DNA of 64,000 nucleotides from Ascidiimonas aurantiaca (GCF_037646345.1 NZ_JBBEWR010000005.1:62001-126000), one strand, 5' to 3'; counted from the first letter of the stretch, positions 43,624-52,852 are shown. The notes: a model not told the origin generated them from the sequence alone. Numbers and translations are program-made.

Positions 43624-44943
43624 TTAGCTTACTCTTAAAGCACTTTTTTCGCGAAGGTGTTCTTTAAAAACAGCAATAATGGCTTTTTCATGTCTGGAAA
43701 AGAATTCGGGATCAAAGTTCGCTTTTCTCAAATTTTTAATTATATGATCTACCGTTCTTTTTTCCGTGAGCCAGGTATCAAAAACTTCATGGCGCATACG
43801 AATGCCAAAGGTATTTATTCCAAGAAATTCTTTGGTGTTTTTGTGATAAGAGATCCGAATACACTTTGTGCCATCGGGATGTTCCCAGTAAAACTGTTCC
43901 TCATATTCTTTGGGTTTGGCAAATACCCAGCCATAGGTCTGATATTCAATATCGAAAAATTTTGCGGAATTGAACCAATGTCCGGGATTATATGGAATAC
44001 GGTTGTCGCATAGGGTTTGCGCTACGGTTTCTCCCATCATTCTTCCTGTGTACCAAACTGCCTCTACGGGTCTTCGCAAACCAATGGCTTCGCGTTGCTG
44101 TGCACAGTCTCCAATAGCATAGACATTAGGTATATTGGTTTCAAGATAGCGGTTTACGAGTACACCACGATCTGTTTCAATAGGAGAATCTTTAAGGAAA
44201 TCAATATTTGGGGACACTCCTGCAGTGAGGCCCACTATCTGACATTCTATGGTGTCACCTTTATCGGTAACTACAGCACGCGCTTTTCCCTGCTCATCTG
44301 CCAGGATCTCTTTCAGGTTGGTTTCCAGCCTTAAGTCGATATGATGGTGTTCCCGGATATGGCGATTGATCAATTGGGATTCGCCCTGGGGAAGCACTCC
44401 GTTCCAGAAGCTGGTTTCTCTAACCAGAAAGGTAACATCAATGTCTCGCGATCGTAACATTTCGGCCAGTTCTATACCAATAAGCCCTCCGCCAACTATA
44501 ACGGCTCTTTTACATAATGGGGTGTGTTTCTCCAGGTTGTCAAGATCCTGCTTGTGGTACATTCCCATAACCCCTTCGAGATCCTGTCCCTGCCATCCAA
44601 ACTTATTGGGTTTGGAACCTGTGGCAATAATGAGTTTGTCATATGCCATTTCGGTCCCGTCTTCAAAATGTAATATCTGGTTATGGATACTAACCTGGGA
44701 AACCCATCCTTTTTTAAGCGCTATCTTGTTTTTTTTCCAGAAATGATCTTCATAGGGTTTGGTATGCTCAAATTTCATGTGCCCCATATAAACATACATG
44801 AGCGCTGTTCGGGAGAAAAAGTAGTCGGTTTCGTTAGAGACCAGAGTGATTTTTTTATTTGATAATTTCCTGATATGTCTTGCGGCCGTTACACCGGAAA
44901 TTCCGTTACCAATAATAACAACATGTTCCATGGCTGTATTCAT
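43624..44943 (-). CDS. FAD/NAD(P)-dependent pyridine-nucleotide-disulfide-type oxidoreductase
   Basis: The 439-residue protein has an N-terminal FAD motif VVIIGNGISGVTAARHI, a second Rossmann motif RAVIVGGGLIGIELAEML and the closing ATG-type motif NVYAIGDCAQ. It resembles the flavin half of NirB or rubredoxin/ferredoxin reductases. It is placed first in a two-gene unit with the polyferredoxin, suggesting NAD(P)H-linked electron transfer to or from that protein. ATG 44931 is an alternative start four codons later. Confidence 0.85.
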   Translation of the reverse strand: MNTAMEHVVIIGNGISGVTAARHIRKLSNKKITLVSNETDYFFSRTALMYVYMGHMKFEHTKPYEDHFWKKNKIALKKGWVSQVSIHNQILHFEDGTEMAYDKLIIATGSKPNKFGWQGQDLEGVMGMYHKQDLDNLEKHTPLCKRAVIVGGGLIGIELAEMLRSRDIDVTFLVRETSFWNGVLPQGESQLINRHIREHHHIDLRLETNLKEILADEQGKARAVVTDKGDTIECQIVGLTAGVSPNIDFLKDSPIETDRGVLVNRYLETNIPNVYAIGDCAQQREAIGLRRPVEAVWYTGRMMGETVAQTLCDNRIPYNPGHWFNSAKFFDIEYQTYGWVFAKPKEYEEQFYWEHPDGTKCIRISYHKNTKEFLGINTFGIRMRHEVFDTWLTEKRTVDHIIKNLRKANFDPEFFSRHEKAIIAVFKEHLREKSALRVS

Positions 44944-45245
44944 TTGTTGCTAAGTCGTCATTAAAGTTAAGAACTTATCCTAAAAACAACATTTTAAAAT
45001 GAATCTAAATAATAAGCCTGTTTTTTTAGAGATCATAACTCTCATAGTATCTTGTTCTTACAGATATTCTAAAACGTATATTTAACTTTATAACCGCAGT
45101 AGTTCAATACACACGGCGTTAAAAATAAAAAGTGAGCAAGCCGGTTTTTCTGTAATTGAAGTGTAAGGTTCGTCAAAAAATATAAACAGGAATATGGTAA
45201 TTTTTCAGAATTGCATTAATTTAGAAAACTACTACCGTATTCATT
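44944..45245. other. Divergent intergenic region, no gene seen
   Basis: About 300 bp of A/T-rich sequence between the leftward oxidoreductase and the rightward GH113-like gene. It should hold both promoters. Only a weak -7-like TAATTTAG near 45218 was seen for the rightward gene. No repeat or RNA fold stood out. Confidence 0.4.
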
Positions 45246-46259
45246 ATGCGTAAAGCTATACTCTTTTTTACTACCACATTGCTGCTTTCAGGAATGTCCT
45301 GCTCTCCTAAAGACGTAACTAAAATTAACGGAATAAGTTTTGTGGGCTCACGAGATAAAATAGAAGCAGATGCCATTACTCCTGTAACAGAAGTGAATGC
45401 TAACTGGTCTGCGGTAATGCCTTTTGCTTTTTCGCGGAGCACTACCGAAAGCAACCTCATGTATAATGATAAAAGACAATGGTGGGGTGAGCGTGAAGAG
45501 GGTGCCGAAGAAACCTGCAGGTTATTAAAACAACAGGGTCTTAAAGTAATGTTGAAACCGCAGATCTGGATATGGGGAGGTGTATTTACCGGAACTATAC
45601 GAATGAGTAACGAAAAACAGTGGCAGGCCTTTGAAGCATCTTACGAAGCATATATACTGGCCAACGCAAAGCTGGCTCAAAAAGTAAATGCAGAATTGTT
45701 TTGCATAGGTACTGAAATGTACGGTTTTGTTGAAGCGCGTCCGCAATTTTGGGAGCGTCTTATTCAAAAAGTCCGTAGCGTATATGATGGTAAACTTACG
45801 TATGCTGAAAATTGGGATTCCTTTCATAAGGTGCCGTTTTGGGAACAACTGGATTATATAGGTATTGATGCATATTTTCCCTTAAGTGAAACAAAAACAC
45901 CGCAGGTAGAAGAATTACGGAAAGCATGGCAAAAGCACAAAGAACAAATTCGGAAAGTACAACAAACTACGGGTATTCCTGTACTATTCACCGAATACGG
46001 TTATCGCAGTATTGATTTTACCGCGAAAGAACCCTGGAAGTTTGACAGCGATAGCGGACAAATAAATACGAGTGCTCAAAATAATGCTCTGATGGCTCTG
46101 TACGAAGAATTCTGGCCCGAAAAATGGTTTGCCGGCGGATTTCTCTGGAAATGGTTTGACTACCATCACCGGGCGGGCGGGATTACCAATAAACAGTTTA
46201 CACCTCAAAATAAACCTGCGGAGATTATTGTACGGGATTTTTACGGACGATGGCCATAA
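45246..46259 (+). CDS. GH113-like glycoside hydrolase lipoprotein
   Basis: The 337-residue protein has an N-terminal signal with a likely lipid Cys19. The TIM-barrel-type sequence has ELFCIGTEMYGF (E157, acid/base position), YIGIDAYFPLS and VLFTEYGYRS (E250, nucleophile position), then GGFLWKWFDYHH. These strand-end glutamates match GH113, a clan GH-A family whose characterised members are beta-mannanases. No SusC/D pair or other mannan genes are adjacent, so the substrate is uncertain. It is a single gene, convergent with the arsenosugar operon. Confidence 0.78.
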   Translation: MRKAILFFTTTLLLSGMSCSPKDVTKINGISFVGSRDKIEADAITPVTEVNANWSAVMPFAFSRSTTESNLMYNDKRQWWGEREEGAEETCRLLKQQGLKVMLKPQIWIWGGVFTGTIRMSNEKQWQAFEASYEAYILANAKLAQKVNAELFCIGTEMYGFVEARPQFWERLIQKVRSVYDGKLTYAENWDSFHKVPFWEQLDYIGIDAYFPLSETKTPQVEELRKAWQKHKEQIRKVQQTTGIPVLFTEYGYRSIDFTAKEPWKFDSDSGQINTSAQNNALMALYEEFWPEKWFAGGFLWKWFDYHHRAGGITNKQFTPQNKPAEIIVRDFYGRWP

Positions 46260-46428
46260 CCATTATAAGTTGTTTCCGGAAAAAACGGATGCTTATACCT
46301 GATATGATAAAAAAACGGCGAAAAGCTTTCCGGGCAGGGTGTAATATACTTCTGTTAACAATAAATAATATCCTAATACAGAAAGCCCGAAGCTATATTA
46401 TATTTAGCTGCCGAAAGGTGTTTTTGAT

Positions 46429-47127
46429 TTATCGGGAAGCGATTTTTCGTTGGTAATATTTATATAGGGCATGTGGAGAGGCACCCATAAACTTTTTGAG
46501 GTGGATGACTGTAAAATAGAACTGGAGTTTCCAATACCCAATGGCTTCATACTTTCGTGCAGAAGTGATAACTGAATCTGGTAACACCGTAAAGCGTACT
46601 TTGTTCTGGTAGAGCCTTCCGGTGAACTCATTATCTTCATAGATCACATATAATTCATTGTAACCTCCCATTTTTTCAAAAAGGGCTTTGGTAATAAAAA
46701 GCGATTGATCGCCTCCGCGGCATACGGGTACGTTGAAGCGGGTGAACCATTGCGAAGCACGTAAAAGCGGGTGTTTATTATTAAAACGCAGTCTGAAACA
46801 ACCTGCCAGATGTCCTTTTTTAACCGCATTTTGTATTTGGGAGCCATAATTTTCCGGCGGATAGGAGTCTGCATGAACAAAATAGAGGATTTCTCCCTTA
46901 GCGGCCCGGGCGCCTGCGTTCATTTGAAGGGCACGCCCTCTTTTGCTTTTTATGCAGCGTACCTTTTCAAATTTGGAAATACTCTCTTCGGTATGGTCAC
47001 TACTTCCTCCATCTACAACAATAATTTCTTCCAGCAATCCTTCCCGGGTATTACTTTTAAGATATGGCAATAGCTTTTGCAGGTTTTCTGCTTCATTAAG
47101 GGCAGGTATGATGATACTTATTTTCAA
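46429..47127 (-). CDS. Arsenosugar-cluster glycosyltransferase (TIGR04283 type)
   Basis: The 232-residue GT2 protein begins KISIIIPALNEAENL. It has IIVVDGGSSDHT, the KRGRALQMNAGARAAKGEILYFVHAD stretch (DxD-like end) and CRGGDQSLFITKALFEKMGGY, the pattern of glycosyltransferases found with arsM/arsS. The exact reaction is not known; transfer of a sugar unit to the arsenosugar or its lipid carrier is inferred. It is the last gene of the leftward operon, 5 bp after the DUF547 gene. Confidence 0.88.
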   Translation of the reverse strand: MKISIIIPALNEAENLQKLLPYLKSNTREGLLEEIIVVDGGSSDHTEESISKFEKVRCIKSKRGRALQMNAGARAAKGEILYFVHADSYPPENYGSQIQNAVKKGHLAGCFRLRFNNKHPLLRASQWFTRFNVPVCRGGDQSLFITKALFEKMGGYNELYVIYEDNEFTGRLYQNKVRFTVLPDSVITSARKYEAIGYWKLQFYFTVIHLKKFMGASPHALYKYYQRKIASR

Positions 47128-47132
47128 CTGTA

Positions 47133-47963
47133 TTATTTTCCATTCAGGTCCCAGTCATAAGGAAGAAAAGAAACTTTACTGTTTTCCTTAATTGGGGTAT
47201 CAAGATATTGATTAAGAAAATCAATAATACTGCCATTCTTTTTAAAATCTTTGGCAAACCATTTAAAAATAAGAGAAATTTCGGCACTATTCTCTGAAAA
47301 ACGATTCTTTTGGGCATCCTTTAAAAAATCCTCTGTAGCCTGAGTGAGTTGTTTTTCGATATCCTGAGCAGTAAATGCGTGATTTTGTAGTTTAGGACAT
47401 GAAAAAGAAGCGCATACAATAGCAAAATGAATTCGCGGTTCATCCATTTTTCGCAAAATACGATGTTCTACATCGTCCAGGTTAAAAGATTTACCGCCCA
47501 GTTTGAAAAAATGTTGTTTCCAGGGGTTTTTAATATCTTTTATACTTTTTACGGGATAGTGATTTAAAATAAGCTTTACTGTGTATGCATTGTAAACATT
47601 TATCCAGTAGGCAAGCTTATCTTCCCGGGAATGATAGCTCTGGGGTACCTGTTCTGCCAATGCATTAAGATAGCGGTCCAACCTGTCCAGGTCTGCCTGA
47701 AATCCTTTATAATTTACCACACCATCTGTTGAGACGTGTTTTTGAAGCAATGAATCCCAGATATGGTGAAGAGTGGACAGGGAAGAGGCGGTTGTATCAG
47801 GTTTTGGGTTTTCACGGTTTAGGGTGCCTGTATGGTTAGACATCGTTTGTATTACTGAGGGAGAAGGTAATGGTACTTTTTTTTCTGAAGCCAGAGTTAT
47901 AGAACTGCTACATGCGCAAAATATGCATAACTTTAAAAGCCTTAAAAAGGAGTTCTTTTTCAT
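47133..47963 (-). CDS. DUF547 protein in the arsenosugar operon
   Basis: The 276-residue exported protein has a signal peptide with a Cys-containing end (IFCACSSSITLAS). The DUF547 core shows YWINVYNAYTVKLIL, the VEHRILRK segment and the conserved HFAIVCASFSCPKLQ, including two cysteines of the family. Biochemical function is unknown. It is held tightly between the sterol-desaturase and glycosyltransferase genes, so it probably works outside the cytoplasm on the same product. Confidence 0.87.
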   Translation of the reverse strand: MKKNSFLRLLKLCIFCACSSSITLASEKKVPLPSPSVIQTMSNHTGTLNRENPKPDTTASSLSTLHHIWDSLLQKHVSTDGVVNYKGFQADLDRLDRYLNALAEQVPQSYHSREDKLAYWINVYNAYTVKLILNHYPVKSIKDIKNPWKQHFFKLGGKSFNLDDVEHRILRKMDEPRIHFAIVCASFSCPKLQNHAFTAQDIEKQLTQATEDFLKDAQKNRFSENSAEISLIFKWFAKDFKKNGSIIDFLNQYLDTPIKENSKVSFLPYDWDLNGK

Positions 47964-47997
47964 GATTTTTTGCTTATATCTTCGGGACGGAACCTTG

Positions 47998-48903
47998 TTA
48001 ATCCTTTTTTTTGAGTTGTACGGGATATAGTTCCTGTTCTAAAAATGAAGAAGGGAACGTTTCATCGCCTTCAAACCCCAGTTCTATATCTCTTCCGTCA
48101 AACGGAATATAGCTGGTTTTAAAAAGGTAATCCCAAATACTTAAAGTTAGTCCGAAATTAACACCGTACCTTACGGGTAGTTTTTTACTATGGTGCCAGA
48201 TATGCATTTTGGGGTTATTGAAAATATACTTTAGAACACCATAATCCCAGCCCAGGTTTGCGTGATTAAGATGCCCTATAGCCAATGCAAAAAAGTGAAC
48301 AAGAATAACGTCTTCAGCGGTATAATTCCCTAAAACGGCCAGCGCAATGTACAGGAACGATTTGTAAACCACCGGTTCCATCCAGTGATAACGGAGATGC
48401 GCAGCAAAGCCCATTTGTTTTACAGAATGATGTACTTTGTGAAAATTCCACAAAAAATCCACACGGTGCAAAAGTCGGTGAACATTCCATTGCACAAAGT
48501 CACTTATCACAAAAAATAACAAAAGACCGAGGGGTTTGGGAAGTTGGTTAGCATCAAAAAGGCTAAGATCTGTTAGTTCCCATCCTATGAGTGTTAACAC
48601 GTCATTTAACAGGGTGGCGGTAACATTGGAAAGTGCAATGAGGATGATAAGATTTAAGAGGAAAAAATTGAAAAACATATAAAAGGTATCTAGCCAGAAG
48701 TCTTTTCTAAAAACCGGTTGATTTTTTCTCCAGGGGAAAAGAAGTTCCAGCCCCCATACGAGTAAAGAAACGGCAATGAGGGCATAGAAATAATTGTCCC
48801 ACGAAGGAAATGAAATTTCATGTACCAGGTATCTATAATACCCTTTATATGATTTTTCTATAATATCGAGATACTTTTCCACGTGCACGGGTTTTAGCAG
48901 CAT
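47998..48903 (-). CDS. Sterol-desaturase/alkylglycerol-monooxygenase-family di-iron membrane protein
   Basis: The 301-residue protein has four or so hydrophobic segments and the His clusters of the fatty-acid-hydroxylase superfamily: HRLLHR, NFHKVHHS, HLNHAN and HIWHHSKK. These bind a di-iron centre. Members hydroxylate or desaturate lipids and cleave ether lipids. It overlaps arsM by 10 bp, which ties it to arsenosugar metabolism, perhaps acting on an arsenolipid. That role is inferred. Confidence 0.87.
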   Translation of the reverse strand: MLLKPVHVEKYLDIIEKSYKGYYRYLVHEISFPSWDNYFYALIAVSLLVWGLELLFPWRKNQPVFRKDFWLDTFYMFFNFFLLNLIILIALSNVTATLLNDVLTLIGWELTDLSLFDANQLPKPLGLLLFFVISDFVQWNVHRLLHRVDFLWNFHKVHHSVKQMGFAAHLRYHWMEPVVYKSFLYIALAVLGNYTAEDVILVHFFALAIGHLNHANLGWDYGVLKYIFNNPKMHIWHHSKKLPVRYGVNFGLTLSIWDYLFKTSYIPFDGRDIELGFEGDETFPSSFLEQELYPVQLKKKD

Positions 48904-49862
48904 CCGCCACCATCATAGTGCCAGGTAGATTCTGATATAAAAATATCATCGCGTCCCAATGCGGCCAGGGCGGTAGCTGTTTTATCACAAATGGCTAAGG
49001 GTTGATTGTGAAGAAGCACATGCCCTTTTCTATCATCAAAATGATCATTGCTTCCAAAATAAATGGCAGCTTTTCCGGTAAAAATACAGGGGCCATCTTC
49101 CGGCATGGGATCTTTGATAGCGGCTACTTCAATAGATTCTATATAAATGAGCTCATTGGTGGCATAGTTTTTAGGGTCGAGTATCCGGTAAGGTTTTCTG
49201 GCTCTTATTTCAATGGTGCCAAATCCGGCATCGGTTAACATTTTTACATATTCTTTTATGGGCAAACTTCCGCTTAGGCAAAGTGCCCGTAACCGCTCGT
49301 CATTTCTCAGGGTATCGTTTATGGGCTGCTCGCAGGTGGGGTCGCTCATTACCAAGCGGCCATGGGGTTTGAGCACTCTGTACATTTCGGCGATCGCTTT
49401 TTTAAGCTCTTCGGCCTTAAAAATATTAAAAAGGCAGTTTTGTGCGGCTACATCTATACTGTTATCATCTACCGGAAGGTGAAGGGCATCCCCTTTTCGC
49501 AGTTCTATAAATTCAGGATGGAACCAATCGTTTTGCAAAGCTGCGGTTTCAAAGTTTTTCTGAGAGGCCTCCAGCATTTCATCAACAACATCTACGCCAA
49601 TAACCCCGCCTTTTTGCCTTGAGAAATATGCAAATTGCAGGAGTTCCATACCCCCACCTACCCCTACATATACTATTTTAGGGTTGCGTACCAGATCTCT
49701 CGGGTGCACAGTGCTCCCGCAACCATAGTTCATTTCCTGCATGATTTTGGGTACGGAGAGTCCCGGCAGTTCCCAAATGGGATTGGTGGTACAACAAAGT
49801 CCTACATCGGGGGTAAGGGCGGCCTTTTTATATACATCTTTGGTAGTTTCCAGATACGACAT
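48894..49862 (-). CDS. arsM: Arsenosugar-type arsenite S-adenosylmethionine methyltransferase ArsM
   Basis: The 322-residue methyltransferase has an N-terminal Cys pair GLCCTTNP (C23, C24) and C48 in NYGCGS, which could bind arsenite. The SAM loop is VYVGVGGGMELL, followed by VIGVDVVDEML and HGRLVMSDP. It ends GGGCC (C321, C322). This matches the ArsM form found with arsS. It methylates arsenite to dimethylarsenite, the first step to arsenosugars. It is 1 bp after the purine nucleoside phosphorylase gene. Confidence 0.93.
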   Translation of the reverse strand: MSYLETTKDVYKKAALTPDVGLCCTTNPIWELPGLSVPKIMQEMNYGCGSTVHPRDLVRNPKIVYVGVGGGMELLQFAYFSRQKGGVIGVDVVDEMLEASQKNFETAALQNDWFHPEFIELRKGDALHLPVDDNSIDVAAQNCLFNIFKAEELKKAIAEMYRVLKPHGRLVMSDPTCEQPINDTLRNDERLRALCLSGSLPIKEYVKMLTDAGFGTIEIRARKPYRILDPKNYATNELIYIESIEVAAIKDPMPEDGPCIFTGKAAIYFGSNDHFDDRKGHVLLHNQPLAICDKTATALAALGRDDIFISESTWHYDGGGCC

Positions 49863-49863
49863 A

Positions 49864-50679
49864 TTATAGGGATTTTAAAAGTTCTTTAAAAAGGGTGATC
49901 ATTTCAGGTTCTGCTTTGCCGGCTACTTCTATGATTTCCTGTACATTTACCGGTTTAAGGTTATCAGGGTCGCACTCATCTGTAAGCACGGAGACGGCCA
50001 CACAGGGTATGTTAAGGTGGTTGGCTACAATTACTTCGGGAACGGTGCTCATACCCACTGCATCGGCCCCTATTATTTTAAGATATCTGTATTCGGCTTT
50101 GGTTTCCAATTGCGGACCCACGACGGAAGCATAAACGCCTTTTTGCAATACAATGTCGTGTTTATGGGCAATATCTTCCAGTTTTGCTCTTAATGAGGGG
50201 TCATACGGCTCACTCATATCGGTAAAACGCTCCCCGAATTCGGCCACATTTTTAAAGGCAAGGGGAGAGCCTCCCTGAAGGTTTATGTGATCTTCAATGA
50301 GCATTAGGTTCCCTTTTTTGAAATTCAGGTTAATGGCCCCTGCTGCATTTGATATAAACAAATGTTGTATTCCCAGTAAGTGCATAATGCGTATAGGGTA
50401 GGTAACATCTTTCAGATCATACCCTTCATATAAATGAAAACGCCCCTGCATTACAATTACTTTTTTGCCCTGTAGAGTACCGTAAATGAGTTTTCCGCTA
50501 TGAAATTCTACAGTGGCAAGCGGAAAATGGGGTATGTGATTATAATGTGCCTCAATGGGGTTTTCTATTTCATCTACCAGTTTGCCCAGTCCGCTGCCCA
50601 GTACAATACCTGTTTCGGGAGCATCAAACCCTTTGCTTTGTAAATAGGCGGTAGTTTCTTCAAGTTGTTTTTGTGTCAT
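49864..50679 (-). CDS. Purine-nucleoside phosphorylase
   Basis: The 271-residue protein has the trimeric PNP pattern: GIVLGSGLGKLVDEI (phosphate loop), VIVMQGRFHLYEGYD, FISNAAGAINLNF, GPQLETKAEYRYLK and GADAVGMSTVPEVIVA. It phosphorolyses purine nucleosides. In this operon it could remove adenine from a 5'-deoxy-5'-dimethylarsinoyl-adenosine type product made by ArsS, leaving ribose-1-phosphate for glycosyl transfer; that is inference from known pathway chemistry. It overlaps the previous gene by 20 bp. Confidence 0.92.
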   Translation of the reverse strand: MTQKQLEETTAYLQSKGFDAPETGIVLGSGLGKLVDEIENPIEAHYNHIPHFPLATVEFHSGKLIYGTLQGKKVIVMQGRFHLYEGYDLKDVTYPIRIMHLLGIQHLFISNAAGAINLNFKKGNLMLIEDHINLQGGSPLAFKNVAEFGERFTDMSEPYDPSLRAKLEDIAHKHDIVLQKGVYASVVGPQLETKAEYRYLKIIGADAVGMSTVPEVIVANHLNIPCVAVSVLTDECDPDNLKPVNVQEIIEVAGKAEPEMITLFKELLKSL

Positions 50680-51295
50680 GTTTAATAATTGGTTTTAAAA
50701 AGGGTCTGAATGCTTCCTGCCCTTTTATATCTTCATATACATCTACATCATTTCGGGTTTCCAGCAGTGCCACTTTTATATGGGCAAGATCCTGCAGGGT
50801 GTCTTTCAATACCCGGGAAGTACCCCATTGTTTATTTTGGAAAATGGCTTTGCAGGGTTTTTTTAGCCCTATTAAATAATAGCCACCATCTTGTGCGGGG
50901 CCAATCACTGCTTCATGAGTATCCAGCGCGGCAAAAGCTTTTTCCAGTTGTTCGGTATCCAGGTCGTACAGATCACTCCCTATTACGATCACTTTGTGAT
51001 ACCCTTTTTGGAATGCTTCATCAAAAGCATTGTACATACGTGCTCCCAGGTCGTCTCCCCGTTGGTCTTTCTTTACAAAAACATCCGGGTCCCATACATC
51101 TTCCGTAGGTTGTCCGCCGGCGTAATACACAAATTTATCAGCCTCTACATTTTGGGTAACGGTAGCCGTGTGTTCCAGTAAAAACAAATAGACTTTAAGA
51201 GCAGTTTCTTCTCCAATAGTTTTGGCCAGGCGTGTTTTTACCTTTCCTTTTATGGGGTTACGGGTAAAAATTAACAATGCTTTCCTGCTATTCAT
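50660..51295 (-). CDS. Arsenosugar-cluster glycosyltransferase (TIGR04282/DUF2064 type)
   Basis: The 211-residue protein begins ALLIFTRNPIKGKVKTRLAKTIG, has VIVIGSDLYDLDTEQL and IGPAQDGGYYLIGLKKP, the nucleotidyl/glycosyl-transferase-like marks of DUF2064. Proteins of this type recur beside arsM/arsS. The reaction is not established. It overlaps the rhodanese gene by 8 bp and the PNP gene by 20 bp. Confidence 0.9.
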   Translation of the reverse strand: MNSRKALLIFTRNPIKGKVKTRLAKTIGEETALKVYLFLLEHTATVTQNVEADKFVYYAGGQPTEDVWDPDVFVKKDQRGDDLGARMYNAFDEAFQKGYHKVIVIGSDLYDLDTEQLEKAFAALDTHEAVIGPAQDGGYYLIGLKKPCKAIFQNKQWGTSRVLKDTLQDLAHIKVALLETRNDVDVYEDIKGQEAFRPFLKPIIKHDTKTT

Positions 51296-51788
51296 ATACT
51301 TTTATACCTTTTTTTAAAAAAAGACCCCACACTCTTGAATAGGCATGTACTTTTAAGGTTTCTTCCTGTTTTTTATTTACCACGGGGTGTCCTGAGTTTA
51401 CCCATTCAAAAATACCGCCATACAGATTTAATACATTTTGATAACCTGCTTTTTTAAGCTTTTGCGCAATTTTCTCACTACGCACCCCAATGGAGCAATA
51501 CACCACAATGGGATCTTGTTTGCCGGGAAGGTGCTCGGTAAGTTGTGCCAGATTAAAATCATTGTAGCCGGCATATATGGCATTTTGCAGGTGGCTCACA
51601 CTGTATTCCTGCCATTCACGAGAGTCGATCAGGGTATATTGTTCTTTATTGAGGCATAGTTCTTCAACGGAGATATAGGGGATATCTCCTTTATTGTAAA
51701 GGTTCAAAACTGTTTCCAGTGATTTTTGACTAAAAGCATTTCCCAAAACCAGAACAAAATAACAAAAAAGTAACCATTCTTTTTTCAT
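51288..51788 (-). CDS. Exported single-domain rhodanese-like protein
   Basis: The 166-residue protein has a signal peptide (ending GNAFSQ). The rhodanese domain has YTLIDSREWQEYSVSHLQNAIYAGY and the active-site loop VVYCSIGVRS with C98, then VLNLYGGIFEWVNSGHPV. It probably transfers sulfur or acts as a thiol in the periplasm. Its place between arsS and a glycosyltransferase suggests a role in arsenic-thiol chemistry, which is inferred. Confidence 0.9.
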   Translation of the reverse strand: MKKEWLLFCYFVLVLGNAFSQKSLETVLNLYNKGDIPYISVEELCLNKEQYTLIDSREWQEYSVSHLQNAIYAGYNDFNLAQLTEHLPGKQDPIVVYCSIGVRSEKIAQKLKKAGYQNVLNLYGGIFEWVNSGHPVVNKKQEETLKVHAYSRVWGLFLKKGIKVYE

Positions 51789-51796
51789 ACTGTTTT

Positions 51797-52852
51797 TTAC
51801 GTTACGGTTCCCTGGCAGCTACTTCCTGCACCGGCTGTACAGCCATAACAATGTTGTGATATAATAATATTGCGATTTTGTAGCACCTCTTCATTGTATG
51901 CCGATATGTGTTTTACTTTAGAATTTACTTTCAGGCCCAGCATCTGGTTAAAATCGCAGTCGTAGAGCCACCCGTCCCAGCTTACCGATATGGTGTTGGT
52001 GCACATTACGTTGGTCACTGCAGAGGGATTAAACGCTTCTACCAGAGCATACATATAATCTTCATAATTGTCGGAAGCAATGAGATATTCCAGAAACCGG
52101 CTGATGGGTAAATTGGTAATGGCGAAGAGATGATTGAAATCGATATCAAAATCTTCTTTTAGGGCCGTTTTAAAATCGCGTTCCATCGCCTGTTGGTCTG
52201 AAGGCAAAAATGCTCCTGAAGGATTATATACCAGATCCAGTATGAGTCCGCTACCTTCCCGGCCATAGCCCACGGCATTAAGCATTTTAAGTGCTTTGAT
52301 GGAAGCATCAAAAACACCGTCGCCCCTTTGTTTGTCGGTTTTACCGCGTTTGTAAAAAGGTAAGGACGACACTACGTGAATACGGTGTTTTTTAAAGAAT
52401 TCAGGCAGGTCGTGATACTTTTTATTAGCTACGATGATCGTAAGGTTCGATCGAACGATGAAGTCTTTAATTCCCGCTTTGGCAGCCTCTTCTACAAACC
52501 ATCGGAAATCTGGGTTCATTTCGGGGGCACCGCCGGTGAGATCGAGGGTATGTGCCCCGGTGTTTTTTATCACGTTCAGGCACTCCTGCATAGTTTCACG
52601 GGTCATGATCTCTTTGCGATCTGGCCCTGCATCTACATGACAATGGCTACAAACCTGATTGCACATATACCCTACATTTATTTGAAGGATCTCCAGTTTT
52701 TTGGGCTTCAGGGGGAATTGCCCCATAGCAGCGATCTTTTCTTTAAAAGTAGGCAACTCGCCATTAGCAAAAATCCCGTTAGAAAGGTATTCCAATTGCT
52801 TTTCCGTATTTGCCAGTTCATTTTTACGGGCTTTCAGTGATTTTACGGCCAT
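51797..52852 (-). CDS. arsS: Arsenosugar biosynthesis radical SAM protein ArsS
   Basis: The 351-residue protein has the radical SAM cluster motif C64-x3-C68-x2-C71 in GYMCNQVCSHCHVDAGP and a GGAPEMNPDF SAM-binding stretch. A C-terminal DUF3641 region holds a second Cys set C335-x2-C338 and C346. ArsS joins the 5'-deoxyadenosyl group to dimethylated arsenic. It is second in the operon, 33 bp after the AhpD-like gene and 8 bp before the rhodanese gene. Confidence 0.94.
   Translation of the reverse strand: MAVKSLKARKNELANTEKQLEYLSNGIFANGELPTFKEKIAAMGQFPLKPKKLEILQINVGYMCNQVCSHCHVDAGPDRKEIMTRETMQECLNVIKNTGAHTLDLTGGAPEMNPDFRWFVEEAAKAGIKDFIVRSNLTIIVANKKYHDLPEFFKKHRIHVVSSLPFYKRGKTDKQRGDGVFDASIKALKMLNAVGYGREGSGLILDLVYNPSGAFLPSDQQAMERDFKTALKEDFDIDFNHLFAITNLPISRFLEYLIASDNYEDYMYALVEAFNPSAVTNVMCTNTISVSWDGWLYDCDFNQMLGLKVNSKVKHISAYNEEVLQNRNIIISQHCYGCTAGAGSSCQGTVT

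Noticed and set aside
45000..45200. Possible small RNA between the oxidoreductase and GH113-like genes
   Set aside because: No stable hairpin, terminator or promoter pair could be identified.
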